DNA of 64,000 nucleotides, taken from assembly GCF_006716865.1 (NCBI RefSeq), contig NZ_VFPT01000001.1:1173001-1237000 (forward strand), in the 5' to 3' direction. Of this stretch, positions 1-9,359 are shown in pieces. The stretch comes from Roseinatronobacter monicus (lineage in GTDB: Bacteria; Pseudomonadota; Alphaproteobacteria; Rhodobacterales; Rhodobacteraceae). Below the pieces are notes generated by a model. That model was not told the DNA's origin. It did not search any database and saw only the letters and a program-made list of their open reading frames with translations. The stretch's first letter is position 1. Each line of letters opens with the position of its first letter. A program made the position numbers and the translations under genes.

Positions 1-117
1 GGTGTCACCTTGCAAGAGCCGTTCTTGCAGCTCGCCTTCATCGCGCTGCCTGTTATCCCGCATCTGAAAATCACCGATTTCGGCATGGTCGATGTCGACC
101 GGTTCGAGGTGATCTGA
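1..117 (+). CDS. C-terminal end of an unidentified protein (partial)
   Basis: Frame 1 is open from the window edge to a TGA at 115-117 and encodes the last 38 residues of a protein ending in DVDRFEVI. The codon use matches the neighbourhood, so this is very likely a real gene end. The fragment is too short to assign to a family. It converges on polA across about 60 bp that hold a GC-rich inverted repeat (CCGGGGC/GCCCCGG, around 153-171). Confidence 0.6.
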   Translation, partial: GVTLQEPFLQLAFIALPVIPHLKITDFGMVDVDRFEVI

Positions 118-180
118 CACCTCCCCCATTTTCTTGCGCAAAATACTCCGGGGTCCGGGGCAGCGCCCCGGCGGCTGGCC

Positions 181-3006
181 CTAATGCGCCTCGGCCCATG
201 TGTCGCCCACACCGGCGTCCACCACCAGCGGGACATCAAGGCGCAGCACGGGTTCTGACGCGGCTTCCATCACCGCGCGCACCTTTTCGGTCACCTCCTC
301 AACCGCATCTTCGGCCACTTCAAAAACCAGTTCGTCATGCACCTGCAACAGCATCTTTGCGGGCAGATCAGCAATCACCTCGGGCAACCGGATCATGGCG
401 CGGCGGATGATGTCGGCGGCAGTGCCCTGTATCGGGGCATTGATCGCGGCGCGCTTGGCAAAACCCGCGCCCGGCCCTTTGGTGTTGATTTCGGGCGTAT
501 GAACGCGCCGCCCGAACAATGTCTCGACCCGGCCTTCGCGTTTGGCGAATTCGACCGTTCCATCCATATAAGCGCGGATGCCGGGGAACCGCTCGAAATA
601 GGTGTCGATAAAGGCCTGTGCGTCCGAGCGCGGAATGCGCAGATTGCGCGCCAGCCCGAAGCCTGAAATCCCGTAGATCACGCCGAAATTGATCGCTTTG
701 GCCTGACGCCGAATCTCTGGCGTCATCTCGGCCAAGGGTACACCGAACATTTCAGACGCGGTCATCGCGTGAATATCCTGGCCCTCGCGGAAGGCGGCTT
801 TCAGGCTGTCGATATCGGCAATATGCGCCAGAATACGCAGCTCGATCTGGCTGTAATCCAGCGCCACCAGCTTGTGGCCTTTCTCGGCCACAAAGGCCGT
901 GCGGATGCGCCGCCCTTCCTCTGACCGGATGGGGATATTTTGCAGGTTGGGATCGGTCGAGGCCAGACGCCCGGTCACAGCACCCGTAATCACGTAGGAC
1001 GTATGCACACGGCCTGTCTCGGGGTGGATGTGATCTTGCAATGCGTCGGTATAGGTGGATTTCAGCTTTGACAATTGCCGCCAGTCCAGCACGCGGGCAG
1101 GCAGATCATGGCCTTCGGCGGCCAGATCTTCCAGCACATCGGCGCCGGTGGCATATGCGCCGGTCTTGCCCTTCTTGCCGCCCTGCAACGACATTTTGTC
1201 AAACAGGATCTCGCCCAGTTGCTTGGGGCTGCCGACATTGAACCGCTCGCCCGCCAATTCGTGTATCTCGGCTTCCAGCCCCGCCATTTTCTGGGCGAAC
1301 GCATTGGACATGCGCGACAGGATATCGCGGTCAACCTTGATCCCTGTGCGTTCCATCTGCGCCAGAACGGGCACCAGTGGCCGCTCCAGGGTCTCGTATA
1401 CGCGGCTCACTTGTGCGCCATGCAGGCGCGGCTTGAACAATTCCCATAGCCGCAAGGTGATATCGGCATCTTCGGCCGCATAGCGCGTCGCATCGTCAAT
1501 GCCCACGCGGTCAAAGGTGATGGCCGATTTGCCCCCTCCCAGCAATGTCTTGATCGGGATGGGCTGGTGGTTGAGGTAACGGTCTGACAGCGCATCCATC
1601 CCATGCCCGTGCAAGCCGCCATGCAGCGCATAGGACATCAGCATCGTATCATCTATGGGCGACACCGATATGCCAAGATTGGCAAATATCTTGGCATCAT
1701 ATTTCATATTCTGACCGATTTTCAGGATGGCCTGATCTTCCAGAACCGGCTTCAACAGGGCCAGCACGTCGTCTAGCGCAAGCTGCCCCGCAACCAGTTC
1801 TGTGCTGCCGAACAAATCACCGCCCCCCGCGCGATGCTGCAAAGGAATATAGGCCGCGCGCCCCGCTGTCAGGCACAGCGATATGCCCACCAGTTCTGCG
1901 CGCATTTCATCCAGCGAGGTCGTCTCGGTGTCGACCGCGACATAGCCGATCTCTTCGATCTCGCTGATCCATGTTTTCAACGTGCCCAGATCGCGGATGC
2001 AGATGTAATCCGCCTTGTCGAAATCCGGGTGGTCTGGTGCCTTTGCCTCTGCCGTCTCAGTCTGGCCGGTGGCAGTCGATTGCGGCAGGGCAGGGGGTTC
2101 GGTTCCGAAATGCTCGGCCACGCGCCGGGTCAGAGTGCGGAATTCCATGTCATTGAGAAAGCCCAGCAGCGCCTGCGCATCCGGCGCGCGGACTTCCAGA
2201 TCGTCCAGCGCGAAATCCAACGGGGTCTTGTCATCCAGCAGCACGAGCCGCTTGGAAATGCGGATCAGGTCTGCATTGTCGATCAAGGCGGCGCGGCGCT
2301 TGGGCTGCTTGATTTCTTCTGCCCGCGCCAGCAGGGTTTCAAGATCGCCATACTCATTTATCAAAAGCGCCGCGGTCTTGATCCCGATGCCGGGCGCGCC
2401 GGGCACGTTATCGACCGAATCGCCTGCAAGCGCTTGCACATCGGCCACGCGCTCAGGCCCGACCCCGAATTTCTCGCGCACTTCCTCGACGCCGATCAGC
2501 TTGTTTTTCATCGGCTCCAGCATCTCGACGCCGCCACCGACAAGCTGCATCAGATCCTTGTCGGACGAGATGATGGTGACCCGCCCGCCTGCTTCGCGCG
2601 CCTGCCTCGCAAGAGTGGCGATGATGTCATCGGCTTCAAAATCCTCGATCTCTATGGTCGCAAGATTGAAGGCGCGGCTGGCATCGCGGGTCAGCGGGAA
2701 TTGCGGGCGCAGGTCTTCGGGCGGCTCTGGGCGGTTGGCCTTATAGAGGTCGTAAATCTCGTTGCGGAATGTCTTGGAGGAATAGTCAAAGATCACGGCG
2801 GCATGGGTGGGCGCGTCGGCACTTGCGCCATTCTCGCCCAAGTAGCGCCACAGCATGTTGCAAAACCCCGCCACGGCCCCTACAGGCAGCCCGTCAGATT
2901 TGCGCGCGAGCGGCGGCAGCGCGTGATAGGCACGGAAGATATAAGCCGATCCGTCGATCAGATGCAGATGGCAGCCTTTTCCAAAGCCCGTTTCGCTATC
3001 GCTCAT
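181..3006 (-). CDS. polA: DNA polymerase I
   Basis: Repair and Okazaki-fragment polymerase of 941 aa, a normal length. Three domains are visible in order. The 5'-nuclease covers residues 1 to about 300 (LIDGSAYIFRAYHALP near the start, DFEADDIIATLA, SSDKDLMQLV). The 3'-5' exonuclease starts near residue 330 and keeps its first acidic motif (VAVDTETTSLDE), so proofreading is probably active. The polymerase domain has motif A (DYSQIELRILAHI), motif B (RRQAKAINFGVIYG) and motif C (QVHDELVFEV). The ATG at 3004-3006 follows a zinc-finger gene on the same strand by about 30 bp, so the two may be co-transcribed. Confidence 0.98.
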   Translation of the reverse strand: MSDSETGFGKGCHLHLIDGSAYIFRAYHALPPLARKSDGLPVGAVAGFCNMLWRYLGENGASADAPTHAAVIFDYSSKTFRNEIYDLYKANRPEPPEDLRPQFPLTRDASRAFNLATIEIEDFEADDIIATLARQAREAGGRVTIISSDKDLMQLVGGGVEMLEPMKNKLIGVEEVREKFGVGPERVADVQALAGDSVDNVPGAPGIGIKTAALLINEYGDLETLLARAEEIKQPKRRAALIDNADLIRISKRLVLLDDKTPLDFALDDLEVRAPDAQALLGFLNDMEFRTLTRRVAEHFGTEPPALPQSTATGQTETAEAKAPDHPDFDKADYICIRDLGTLKTWISEIEEIGYVAVDTETTSLDEMRAELVGISLCLTAGRAAYIPLQHRAGGGDLFGSTELVAGQLALDDVLALLKPVLEDQAILKIGQNMKYDAKIFANLGISVSPIDDTMLMSYALHGGLHGHGMDALSDRYLNHQPIPIKTLLGGGKSAITFDRVGIDDATRYAAEDADITLRLWELFKPRLHGAQVSRVYETLERPLVPVLAQMERTGIKVDRDILSRMSNAFAQKMAGLEAEIHELAGERFNVGSPKQLGEILFDKMSLQGGKKGKTGAYATGADVLEDLAAEGHDLPARVLDWRQLSKLKSTYTDALQDHIHPETGRVHTSYVITGAVTGRLASTDPNLQNIPIRSEEGRRIRTAFVAEKGHKLVALDYSQIELRILAHIADIDSLKAAFREGQDIHAMTASEMFGVPLAEMTPEIRRQAKAINFGVIYGISGFGLARNLRIPRSDAQAFIDTYFERFPGIRAYMDGTVEFAKREGRVETLFGRRVHTPEINTKGPGAGFAKRAAINAPIQGTAADIIRRAMIRLPEVIADLPAKMLLQVHDELVFEVAEDAVEEVTEKVRAVMEAASEPVLRLDVPLVVDAGVGDTWAEAH

Positions 3007-3039
3007 GGCTGGTTCCTCTCGCCGGTGTTATTTTGGCGT

Positions 3040-3237
3040 TTAAGCGGCGGCATCATCCGCGAAGTCGCGGTGAATGAAGCGCTTGTCGCAATAGGGGCAT
3101 TCGACCGCGCCTGTTTCATGGCTGAGCGACAGCCAGACGCGCGGATGCCCCAGTGCACCCTCTCCCCCATCGCAGCACACGCGCATTGCGGTGACGATTT
3201 CGGTTTCCGGTGCGTCATGGGAAAACGGCGATGTCAT
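3040..3237 (-). CDS. Small zinc-finger (zf-CHCC) protein
   Basis: A 65-residue protein with the pattern C-x8-H-x15-C-x2-C ([10 protein letters not shown] ... VECPYC), the signature of the zf-CHCC family. That family is related to the mitochondrial complex I subunit NDUFS6, and Zn binding is expected. The bacterial role is not established; a link to respiratory or Fe-S proteins is inference from the eukaryotic relative. An overlapping ORF at 3003-3218 in another frame lacks the motif and was discarded. The gene lies just upstream of polA on the same strand. Confidence 0.85.
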   Translation of the reverse strand: MTSPFSHDAPETEIVTAMRVCCDGGEGALGHPRVWLSLSHETGAVECPYCDKRFIHRDFADDAAA

Positions 3238-3340
3238 GATCTGTCTTATCCTTGTCGCTGAGCGCCTGGTGCCTTAGATGCTGCATCATACTGAAAACGC
3301 AAGCCGCGACAAGAGCGGGGCGAGGAAAGACGAGGCAAAC

Positions 3341-4276
3341 ATGACCCAACAGGCCATTGAAATCACCGGCCTGCGCAAGACCTACGCAGGACAAAAAGGC
3401 GCAGGTCCGAAAGAGGCGCTGAAGGGCATTGACCTGTCTATTCCCGCAGGCAGCATTTTCGGATTGCTCGGCCCCAATGGTGCAGGCAAATCAACGCTGA
3501 TCAATATTCTTGCAGGGCTGGTGACGAAAACAGGTGGCCATGTGGGGATTTGGGGGTTCGATCAGGACATCAACCCCCGCCAGTCGCGTGCGGCCATTGG
3601 TGTGATGCCGCAAGAGTTGAACATGGACCCGTTTTTCACCCCGCGCGGTGCGTTGGAGGTGCAGGCAGGTCTGTATGGTGTGCCAAAATCCCAGCGCCGC
3701 ACCGATCAGATCCTTGAGATGATCGGCCTGTCAGACAAGGCCGACGCTTATGCCCGCACGTTGTCGGGCGGGATGCGCCGCCGGTTGCTGCTGGGCAAGG
3801 CGCTGGTGCATGCCCCGCATGTGCTGGTGCTGGACGAGCCGACCGCCGGTGTGGATATCGAGTTGCGCCAGATGTTGTGGTCGAATGTGCGCAAGCTAAA
3901 TGAACAGGGTATGACAATCATTCTGACCACGCATTACCTGGAAGAAGCCGAACAGATGTGCGACGAAATCGCCATCATCGATCATGGCCGCGTGATTATC
4001 CGCGACAAGACCTCGGCATTGTTGGGCAGGCTGGATGCGAAAACCCTGCTGTTCCGGCTTGAGACGCCCTTGCCAGAGCTGGCCCTGCCAGAGCAAGTCC
4101 GCCAGGAAATACGCAGTGACGGGCGGTTGTCGGTGACCTATCGGCGCAGCGTTACGACAGCGGGGGAAATCCTGAGCGCAGTCTCGGCTGCGGGTGGGAT
4201 CGTTCTGGATGTGACAAGCGAAGACCCTGATCTGGAAGATGTGTTCCTGTCCCTGACAGCGGGCACGCATGCCTGA
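3341..4276 (+). CDS. ABC-2 type transporter ATP-binding protein (no permease nearby)
   Basis: A 311-residue ATPase with Walker A (GPNGAGKST), signature (LSGGMRRRLLLGKAL), Walker B (VLVLDEPTAGVD) and H-loop (TTHYLEEAE), followed by a C-terminal extension of about 80 residues as in drug and polysaccharide exporters of the CcmA/NodI type. I chose the ATG at 3341, which follows a GAGGAAAG ribosome-binding site; an upstream ATG at 3278 would add 21 uncharacteristic residues. No membrane subunit is adjacent, because the next gene is convergent after 23 bp. The partner permease must be encoded elsewhere. The substrate is unknown. Confidence 0.9.
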   Translation: MTQQAIEITGLRKTYAGQKGAGPKEALKGIDLSIPAGSIFGLLGPNGAGKSTLINILAGLVTKTGGHVGIWGFDQDINPRQSRAAIGVMPQELNMDPFFTPRGALEVQAGLYGVPKSQRRTDQILEMIGLSDKADAYARTLSGGMRRRLLLGKALVHAPHVLVLDEPTAGVDIELRQMLWSNVRKLNEQGMTIILTTHYLEEAEQMCDEIAIIDHGRVIIRDKTSALLGRLDAKTLLFRLETPLPELALPEQVRQEIRSDGRLSVTYRRSVTTAGEILSAVSAAGGIVLDVTSEDPDLEDVFLSLTAGTHA

Positions 4277-4299
4277 GCGCTTGGCGGGTGTGATAGCAG

Positions 4300-5634
4300 T
4301 TAAGCGTCGTTCTGAATGTCGCTGCTTTCAGAGCGCCTTAAGCTGATGCGGGTAATGCGGTTGCCATCGCGTGTCAGCACCTTGAAGCGGAAGCCGTGAA
4401 AGGAAAACACCTGCCCCTCATCGGGGATGGATTGTGCTTCATGGATCACCAGCCCTGCAACGGTCACAGCCTCTTCATCGGGCAGCGACCAGTCGAGGGT
4501 CCGGTTGAGGTCACGAATGGTCATTGCCCCGTCAACCAGCACTTCGCCCGCCTCGCCGCGTTCCACCTCGGGGGCGTGGGTGGTGTCATATTCATCTTCA
4601 ATCTCGCCCACGATTTCTTCAAGAATATCCTCAAGCGTGATCAAACCGTGCAGCGCGCCGTATTCATCGACCACCAACGCAAAATGGCGGCGCAGGCGCA
4701 GGAATTCCTGCATCTGTTCGTCCAGCGGCGTGGTTTCCGGCACAAAATAGGGCGGGCGGGCCAAGGCACTCAGATCAAGCTTGGCCACAGCGGAATAGGC
4801 CCCCCCGGCCTCTGTCACCAGCCCATGCATTTCGCGCACCAGATCGCGGACGTAGAGAATGCCGATAATATTCTCTGGGTCTTCGCGGTACATCGGCAGG
4901 CGCGAGTGCGGTGAATTGATACATTGCGCGATAATCTCTTCAATCGGGTCGTCGACATTCACCGTTTCTACCTGAGAGCGGTGGCGCATGATCTCCTCAA
5001 CCGTGCGTTCAGACAGGTCAAGCGCGCCCAGCAACCGGTCACGATGTTCTTTCTCGACCGAGCCCGATGAATGCCCCAGCGCCAAAGTGCCCGCGATTTC
5101 CTCATGCACGGACATGATTTGCCTGTCGGGGTCGATACTGACGCCGAACACCGCCAGCACCCGGCGCACGATAAAGCGCACAACACTAACGATGGGCGAG
5201 AAAACCGCCACCACCCAGCGCAGGGCAGGGGCCACACGCGTCGCGGCCGATTCGGGGTTGGAGATGGCATAGGTCTTGGGCAGGACTTCGGCGAATATCA
5301 GCACCAGCAAGGTCATGACCAGCGTTGCAATAGCCACACCGCTATCCCCGAACAGGCGTGTGAACAGCGCCGTGGCCAGCGATGCGGCCAGAATGTTAAC
5401 CATATTATTGCCAAGCAGGATGGCGCCGATCATCCGCTCGCTATCTTCGGTCAAGGCCAACGCCTTTTGTGCGCCAAGCGCGCCCTTGTCGGCCTGCGCC
5501 TTTAGCTTGCCACGGCTGGACGCTGTCAGCGCTGTTTCAGACCCCGAGAAGAACCCCGAGATCACCAGAAGCAGCAGGATCGCGCCCACACTCGTCCAGA
5601 AAGCAGTATCAAGATACGCGGCGAAATCGCCCAT
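4300..5634 (-). CDS. CNNM/CorC-HlyC family transporter (DUF21 + CBS pair + CorC_HlyC)
   Basis: 444-residue inner-membrane protein. The N-terminal DUF21 region (about residues 10-190) holds four hydrophobic segments with [13 protein letters not shown] and [14 protein letters not shown], typical of the CNNM/CorB fold. Two CBS domains follow at about 205-330 ([42 protein letters not shown]), then a CorC_HlyC domain to the end. Family members are linked to Mg2+/Co2+ handling; haemolysin is an outdated label. It is divergent from prfA. Confidence 0.93.
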   Translation of the reverse strand: MGDFAAYLDTAFWTSVGAILLLLVISGFFSGSETALTASSRGKLKAQADKGALGAQKALALTEDSERMIGAILLGNNMVNILAASLATALFTRLFGDSGVAIATLVMTLLVLIFAEVLPKTYAISNPESAATRVAPALRWVVAVFSPIVSVVRFIVRRVLAVFGVSIDPDRQIMSVHEEIAGTLALGHSSGSVEKEHRDRLLGALDLSERTVEEIMRHRSQVETVNVDDPIEEIIAQCINSPHSRLPMYREDPENIIGILYVRDLVREMHGLVTEAGGAYSAVAKLDLSALARPPYFVPETTPLDEQMQEFLRLRRHFALVVDEYGALHGLITLEDILEEIVGEIEDEYDTTHAPEVERGEAGEVLVDGAMTIRDLNRTLDWSLPDEEAVTVAGLVIHEAQSIPDEGQVFSFHGFRFKVLTRDGNRITRISLRRSESSDIQNDA

Positions 5635-5761
5635 GTGTCTTCAAATCCCGATGTCAAAACGCGAACGCGCTTTTATTGGTCATAATTCTTTGGCAAGGGC
5701 GCGTCCAGCATTACCCCGTCATGGCTTGACCCTGTGCGCGAGTTTGGTCACTAGATCGCCT

Positions 5762-6817
5762 ATGTTCGCAGATGAAACCTTAGATCAGATTAACCGGAGG
5801 TTCCAGTTCCTCGAGGCCCGCCTGATGGAGGGGGTCGCGCCCACCGAGATTGCGGCGCTAACACGCGAATACGCTGAATTGAAACCCGTGGTCGCCCAGA
5901 TCGCGGCCTATCAGCAGGCAAACAAGGCTTTGGCCGAAGCAGAGGTGATGCGCGCAGACCCTGAAATGCGCGCATTGGCCGAGGAAGAACTGGCGCAGTT
6001 GGAAGAAGAACTGCCCAGACTGGCGCAGAACCTGCGACTGGCGCTGTTGCCCAAAGATGCCGCCGATGCCCGCCCCGCACTGATCGAGCTGCGCCCCGGC
6101 ACTGGTGGCGAGGAAGCCAGCCTTTTTGCCGGTGATTTGCTGCGCATGTATCAGCGTTACGCCGAAAACCGTGGCTGGCAGGTTCAGATGGTCAGCCAGT
6201 CCGAAACCGAACTGGGCGGGTTGCGCGAGGCGGTGATGCGTATTGCGGGCGAAGGTGTGTTCGCGCGGTTGAAATTCGAATCAGGTGTGCACCGCGTTCA
6301 GCGCGTGCCGGTTACGGAATCAGGTGGACGCATTCATACCTCAGCCGCCACCGTCGCTGTCCTGCCTGAAGCGGAGGAAGTTGATATTGATATTCCTGCG
6401 CAAGATATCCGCATCGACACGATGCGCGCCTCTGGGGCAGGGGGGCAGCATGTGAACACAACCGATTCGGCTGTCCGGATCACGCATATCCCGACCGGCG
6501 TTGTGGTCACCTCATCCGAGAAATCGCAGCACCAGAACCGGGCAATTGCGATGCAGGTTCTGCGCGCCAAGCTGTATGATATGGAGCGCCAGCGCGCCGC
6601 AACCGACCGCGCCGATACGCGCAAGGCGCAGGTCGGCTCTGGCGACCGCTCGGAGCGCATCCGCACGTATAATTTCCCCCAAGGGCGCCTGACGGACCAC
6701 CGCATCAACCTGACGCTCTACAAGCTGGATGCGGTCATGCAAGGCGATCTGGACGAGGTGTTTGATGCCCTGACCGCCGCAGATCAGGCCGCGCGTCTGG
6801 CTGAGATGGAGGCATGA
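5762..6817 (+). CDS. prfA: Peptide chain release factor 1
   Basis: 351 residues, the standard RF1 length. RF1 reads UAA and UAG and triggers peptidyl-tRNA hydrolysis. The catalytic GGQ is at residues 227-229 ([16 protein letters not shown]) and is followed by [10 protein letters not shown]. The open frame extends further upstream, to 5276, antisense to the CorC gene, but RF1 homology begins with MFADETLDQ at the ATG at 5762. Its stop overlaps the start of prmC, which encodes the methyltransferase that modifies the Gln of this GGQ, so the two are translationally coupled. Confidence 0.97.
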   Translation: MFADETLDQINRRFQFLEARLMEGVAPTEIAALTREYAELKPVVAQIAAYQQANKALAEAEVMRADPEMRALAEEELAQLEEELPRLAQNLRLALLPKDAADARPALIELRPGTGGEEASLFAGDLLRMYQRYAENRGWQVQMVSQSETELGGLREAVMRIAGEGVFARLKFESGVHRVQRVPVTESGGRIHTSAATVAVLPEAEEVDIDIPAQDIRIDTMRASGAGGQHVNTTDSAVRITHIPTGVVVTSSEKSQHQNRAIAMQVLRAKLYDMERQRAATDRADTRKAQVGSGDRSERIRTYNFPQGRLTDHRINLTLYKLDAVMQGDLDEVFDALTAADQAARLAEMEA

Positions 6818-7656
6818 TGCTGGCGCAAGGGTTGCTGGCCGAAGGGGTAGGCACATTGAAAGCGGCAGGTATAGATGGCGCGGCGCGCGATGCTCGCTGG
6901 CTTTTGGCACATGCGCTGGGTATCGGGCGCGACCGGTTGGCGCTGGCCTTGGCGGACCCGGTGACGCAGGCACAGCAAAGCCAGTTCCGGCAGGCGATTG
7001 CTGCGCGCGCGCGCCACCAGCCAGTGGCACAGATCATTGGCAAGCGGCTGTTCTGGGGGCAGAGCTTTCATGTCACCCCGGACGTACTGGACCCGCGCCC
7101 CGAAACCGAAACGCTGATTGACTGCGCTTTGAAAAAACCTTTCAGTTCTGTGCTGGATCTGGGCACAGGCAGCGGGGCAATTCTGCTAAGCTTGCTGGCA
7201 GAGCGCACGGATACCGTCGGTGTAGGTGCGGACCTCTCACCCAAGGCTTTGGACGTCGCGCGGCGCAATGCCGAAGCGTTGGGGCTGGCGGCGCGGGCAG
7301 AGTTTGTGCAGTCAGACTGGTTCGACGGGGTGAGCGGAAAATTTGATCTGCTCGTCTCGAACCCGCCATATATCGCCGCGCCTGACCATGCTGCGCTTGC
7401 GCCTGAGGTGCGGGACTGGGAACCCCGGATGGCGCTCGTTCCCGAAGATTGCGATGGCAGCGGTCTTGCCGCCTACCGCGCAATCATAGCACAGGCCCCT
7501 GAGCATCTGACCAGGGGGGGCTGGCTGATGGTCGAGATCGGTCTGGGGCAGGGTGCTGATGTTCTGGCGCTTGCCACGCAGGCGGGGCTGGTTAACGGCA
7601 ACGTCATCCCGGATATGACCGGTCGGGGGCGTGTGGTGATCGCGCAGGTTGTGTGA
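6814..7656 (+). CDS. prmC: Release factor glutamine methyltransferase
   Basis: 280-residue SAM-dependent N5-glutamine methyltransferase (HemK family) that methylates the GGQ glutamine of release factors. It shows the N-terminal helical domain ([11 protein letters not shown]), the SAM loop ([16 protein letters not shown]) and the catalytic NPPY motif (VSNPPYIAA). The start codon overlaps the prfA stop; an ATG three bases downstream (6817) is an equally possible start. Confidence 0.96.
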   Translation: MMLAQGLLAEGVGTLKAAGIDGAARDARWLLAHALGIGRDRLALALADPVTQAQQSQFRQAIAARARHQPVAQIIGKRLFWGQSFHVTPDVLDPRPETETLIDCALKKPFSSVLDLGTGSGAILLSLLAERTDTVGVGADLSPKALDVARRNAEALGLAARAEFVQSDWFDGVSGKFDLLVSNPPYIAAPDHAALAPEVRDWEPRMALVPEDCDGSGLAAYRAIIAQAPEHLTRGGWLMVEIGLGQGADVLALATQAGLVNGNVIPDMTGRGRVVIAQVV

Positions 7657-7801
7657 CAGGCGCGTTTTTATGACAAATCCGCACGATGTCGCCAAGTTTC
7701 CACATTTTCTGGCTCAGGGGCTTGTCATAGCCCCCCAGCCGTGCAAGATGCGCGTGTAAACAGCGAACGTGGGGACGCGTCGCGCCTTACATTCCCTTAT
7801 A

Positions 7802-7845
7802 GCAGTCTTGGTATTTCGAAAACGATTTGCTTAGGCCAAGACTGC
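7802..7845. repeat. 10-bp perfect inverted repeat upstream of the DUF4167 gene
   Basis: GCAGTCTTGG at 7802-7811 is repeated in inverse as CCAAGACTGC at 7836-7845, separated by 24 nt. It ends 33 bp before the DUF4167 start codon. It could be an operator or a 5'-UTR hairpin; nothing in the sequence decides which. The rest of 7657-7878 shows no gene. Confidence 0.6.
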
Positions 7846-7878
7846 GTTCATGCCATGACAGGCAGGATATATTAAAGC

Positions 7879-8661
7879 ATGAGATCTACCAACAAACGCT
7901 CGCGTTCGAAACCGAACCGCCCAAAATCGCTTGGAAACATCGTCAACCGTGTGTTCGACAGTTCCGGGCCAGAAGGCAAGGTCCGCGGAACGCCGCAACA
8001 GATCATTGAAAAGTATCAGGCCTTGGCGCGCGATGCGCAGGTGTCTAATGACCGCGTGGCCGCCGAAAATTTTCAGCAGCACGCCGAGCATTACACCCGC
8101 ATGTTGGCGCAAGCCCAACGCGAGATGATGGCCGAGCAGGAAGCGCGTCGCCAACAGCAGGATGACCGCAACCGCCAGCAGGACGACCGCAACCGTCAGC
8201 AAGACGATCGCAATCGCAATGGTCAGCAAGATGACCGGGGTCAGCATTCGGCGCGTCGTCATGACAATCGGCGCCAGAATGAGGATGCATCCCCTCAGCA
8301 AAACCACGGCCATTCCGGCGGTGGCGCGCATGAGCGCGAATCGCAAAATGCCTTTGCTGTTCAGGACTTCACTCAGGACGCGGATGAGGCAACTCTGGTA
8401 GAAACACCCGAGAGCAAGTCTTTGCGCAACGAGCCTGCTGCGCACACAGCGCCAGCATCCGAGCCTGCCCCGACGCCCGAGGCTAAACCTGCGAACCGGC
8501 GCAAGCCACGGGTTGCCAAGAAGCCTGCGGAAACAGCGCCCGACGCCCCTCAGCCGCAAGCGACTGAAGGCGAGGAAAAGCCAAAGCCCCGTCGTGCGCC
8601 ACGCAAACCGCGCAAGACGGAAGCCGAAGGCACGGACAAGACATCCTCAGCGGCAGAATAA
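7879..8661 (+). CDS. DUF4167 domain protein with QQDDRNR repeats
   Basis: 260 residues. The conserved part is the N-terminus: a basic stretch (RSTNKRSRSKPNRPKSLGN) followed by NRVFDSSGPEGKVRGTPQQIIEKYQ and a helical segment to about residue 90, which defines DUF4167. Three tandem QQDDRNR repeats follow from 8155, then a low-complexity Pro/Ala/Lys-rich tail (PKPRRAPRKPRK). The charge pattern suggests a nucleic-acid or ribosome partner, but the function is unknown. Its place after prfA-prmC fits a translation-related role, as inference. Confidence 0.9.
   Translation: MRSTNKRSRSKPNRPKSLGNIVNRVFDSSGPEGKVRGTPQQIIEKYQALARDAQVSNDRVAAENFQQHAEHYTRMLAQAQREMMAEQEARRQQQDDRNRQQDDRNRQQDDRNRNGQQDDRGQHSARRHDNRRQNEDASPQQNHGHSGGGAHERESQNAFAVQDFTQDADEATLVETPESKSLRNEPAAHTAPASEPAPTPEAKPANRRKPRVAKKPAETAPDAPQPQATEGEEKPKPRRAPRKPRKTEAEGTDKTSSAAE
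8155..8238 (+). repeat. 21-bp tandem repeat coding for QQDDRNR
   Basis: Three contiguous 21-bp units (8155-8175, 8176-8196, 8197-8217) and, after a two-codon insert (Asn-Gly), a fourth partial unit (8224-8238). Units differ almost only at third codon positions, so the peptide is kept while the DNA has diverged. Confidence 0.85.
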
Positions 8662-8695
8662 CATTCTCGCGCCCGGCCAAAAGCCGGGGGCGGGC

Positions 8696-9355
8696 CTACA
8701 GGTTGGCGGTGACTTGCGGCAATATGCCGATGGCCGTTGCGCCGTTCAGAACGAACTGAACGGATAGCGCAGCCAGCAACAGCCCGAACAACCGTGTGAC
8801 CACCATTGTTCCTGTGCGCCGTAGCAACCGCTCGATCAGCCCGGCGGACAGGAAAGCCAAAAATACCAGCAAGATAACGACCAGCATTACTGCGGTCACA
8901 AGGGCCACGCCTTGGGCTGTCCGCCCCGCGTCACCAATCAGCAGCACCATAGAGGCCATAGCACCCGGTCCCGCGATCAGCGGCATCGCAAGCGGAAACA
9001 CCGAAGGGTCATCCGCAGGTGCGCCATCGCCCTCATCGGCATGATCGCGGCGGCGTTGTGTGCGGCGGTCAAACAGCATGTCCAATGCGGTCAGGAACAG
9101 CAATATCCCGCCTGCGATCTGAAACGCGGGCATGGAAATGCCGATAAAGCGCAAGAAGTCCTCGCCCGCGACCCCGAACAGCGCCAACAGGATGGCCGCG
9201 ATGATGCAGGCCCGCACGCCGATTGCACGCCGTTTGGCCGTGTCCATACCTTGGGTCAGCGCCAGAAACAGCGGCGCTGTGCCAATAGGGTCGATCACCA
9301 CAAACAAGGTGACAAAGGCGGTCATCAGAAAGGCAATATCAACAAGGTCCAACAC
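8696..9355 (-). CDS. MarC family integral membrane protein
   Basis: 219 residues with about six hydrophobic segments and the family patterns FVTLFVVIDPIGTAPLFLALT, FQIAGGILLFLTALDM and FPLAMPLIAGPGAMASMVLL. MarC proteins are inner-membrane proteins of unknown transport role; the old link to multiple antibiotic resistance was withdrawn. The start is a GTG at 9353-9355, four bases after the dcd stop, so the two form one operon. Confidence 0.92.
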   Translation of the reverse strand: MLDLVDIAFLMTAFVTLFVVIDPIGTAPLFLALTQGMDTAKRRAIGVRACIIAAILLALFGVAGEDFLRFIGISMPAFQIAGGILLFLTALDMLFDRRTQRRRDHADEGDGAPADDPSVFPLAMPLIAGPGAMASMVLLIGDAGRTAQGVALVTAVMLVVILLVFLAFLSAGLIERLLRRTGTMVVTRLFGLLLAALSVQFVLNGATAIGILPQVTANL

Positions 9356-9359
9356 GTGT

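Noticed and set aside
1834..3261. 475-codon plus-strand frame opposite polA
   Set aside because: Antisense to a well-conserved gene and without any motif.
5276..5761. Longer version of prfA
   Set aside because: RF1 has about 350 residues starting at MFADETLDQ; the extension is antisense to the CorC gene.
8155..8238. CRISPR-like array
   Set aside because: The repeat is coding, contiguous without spacers and keeps the reading frame.
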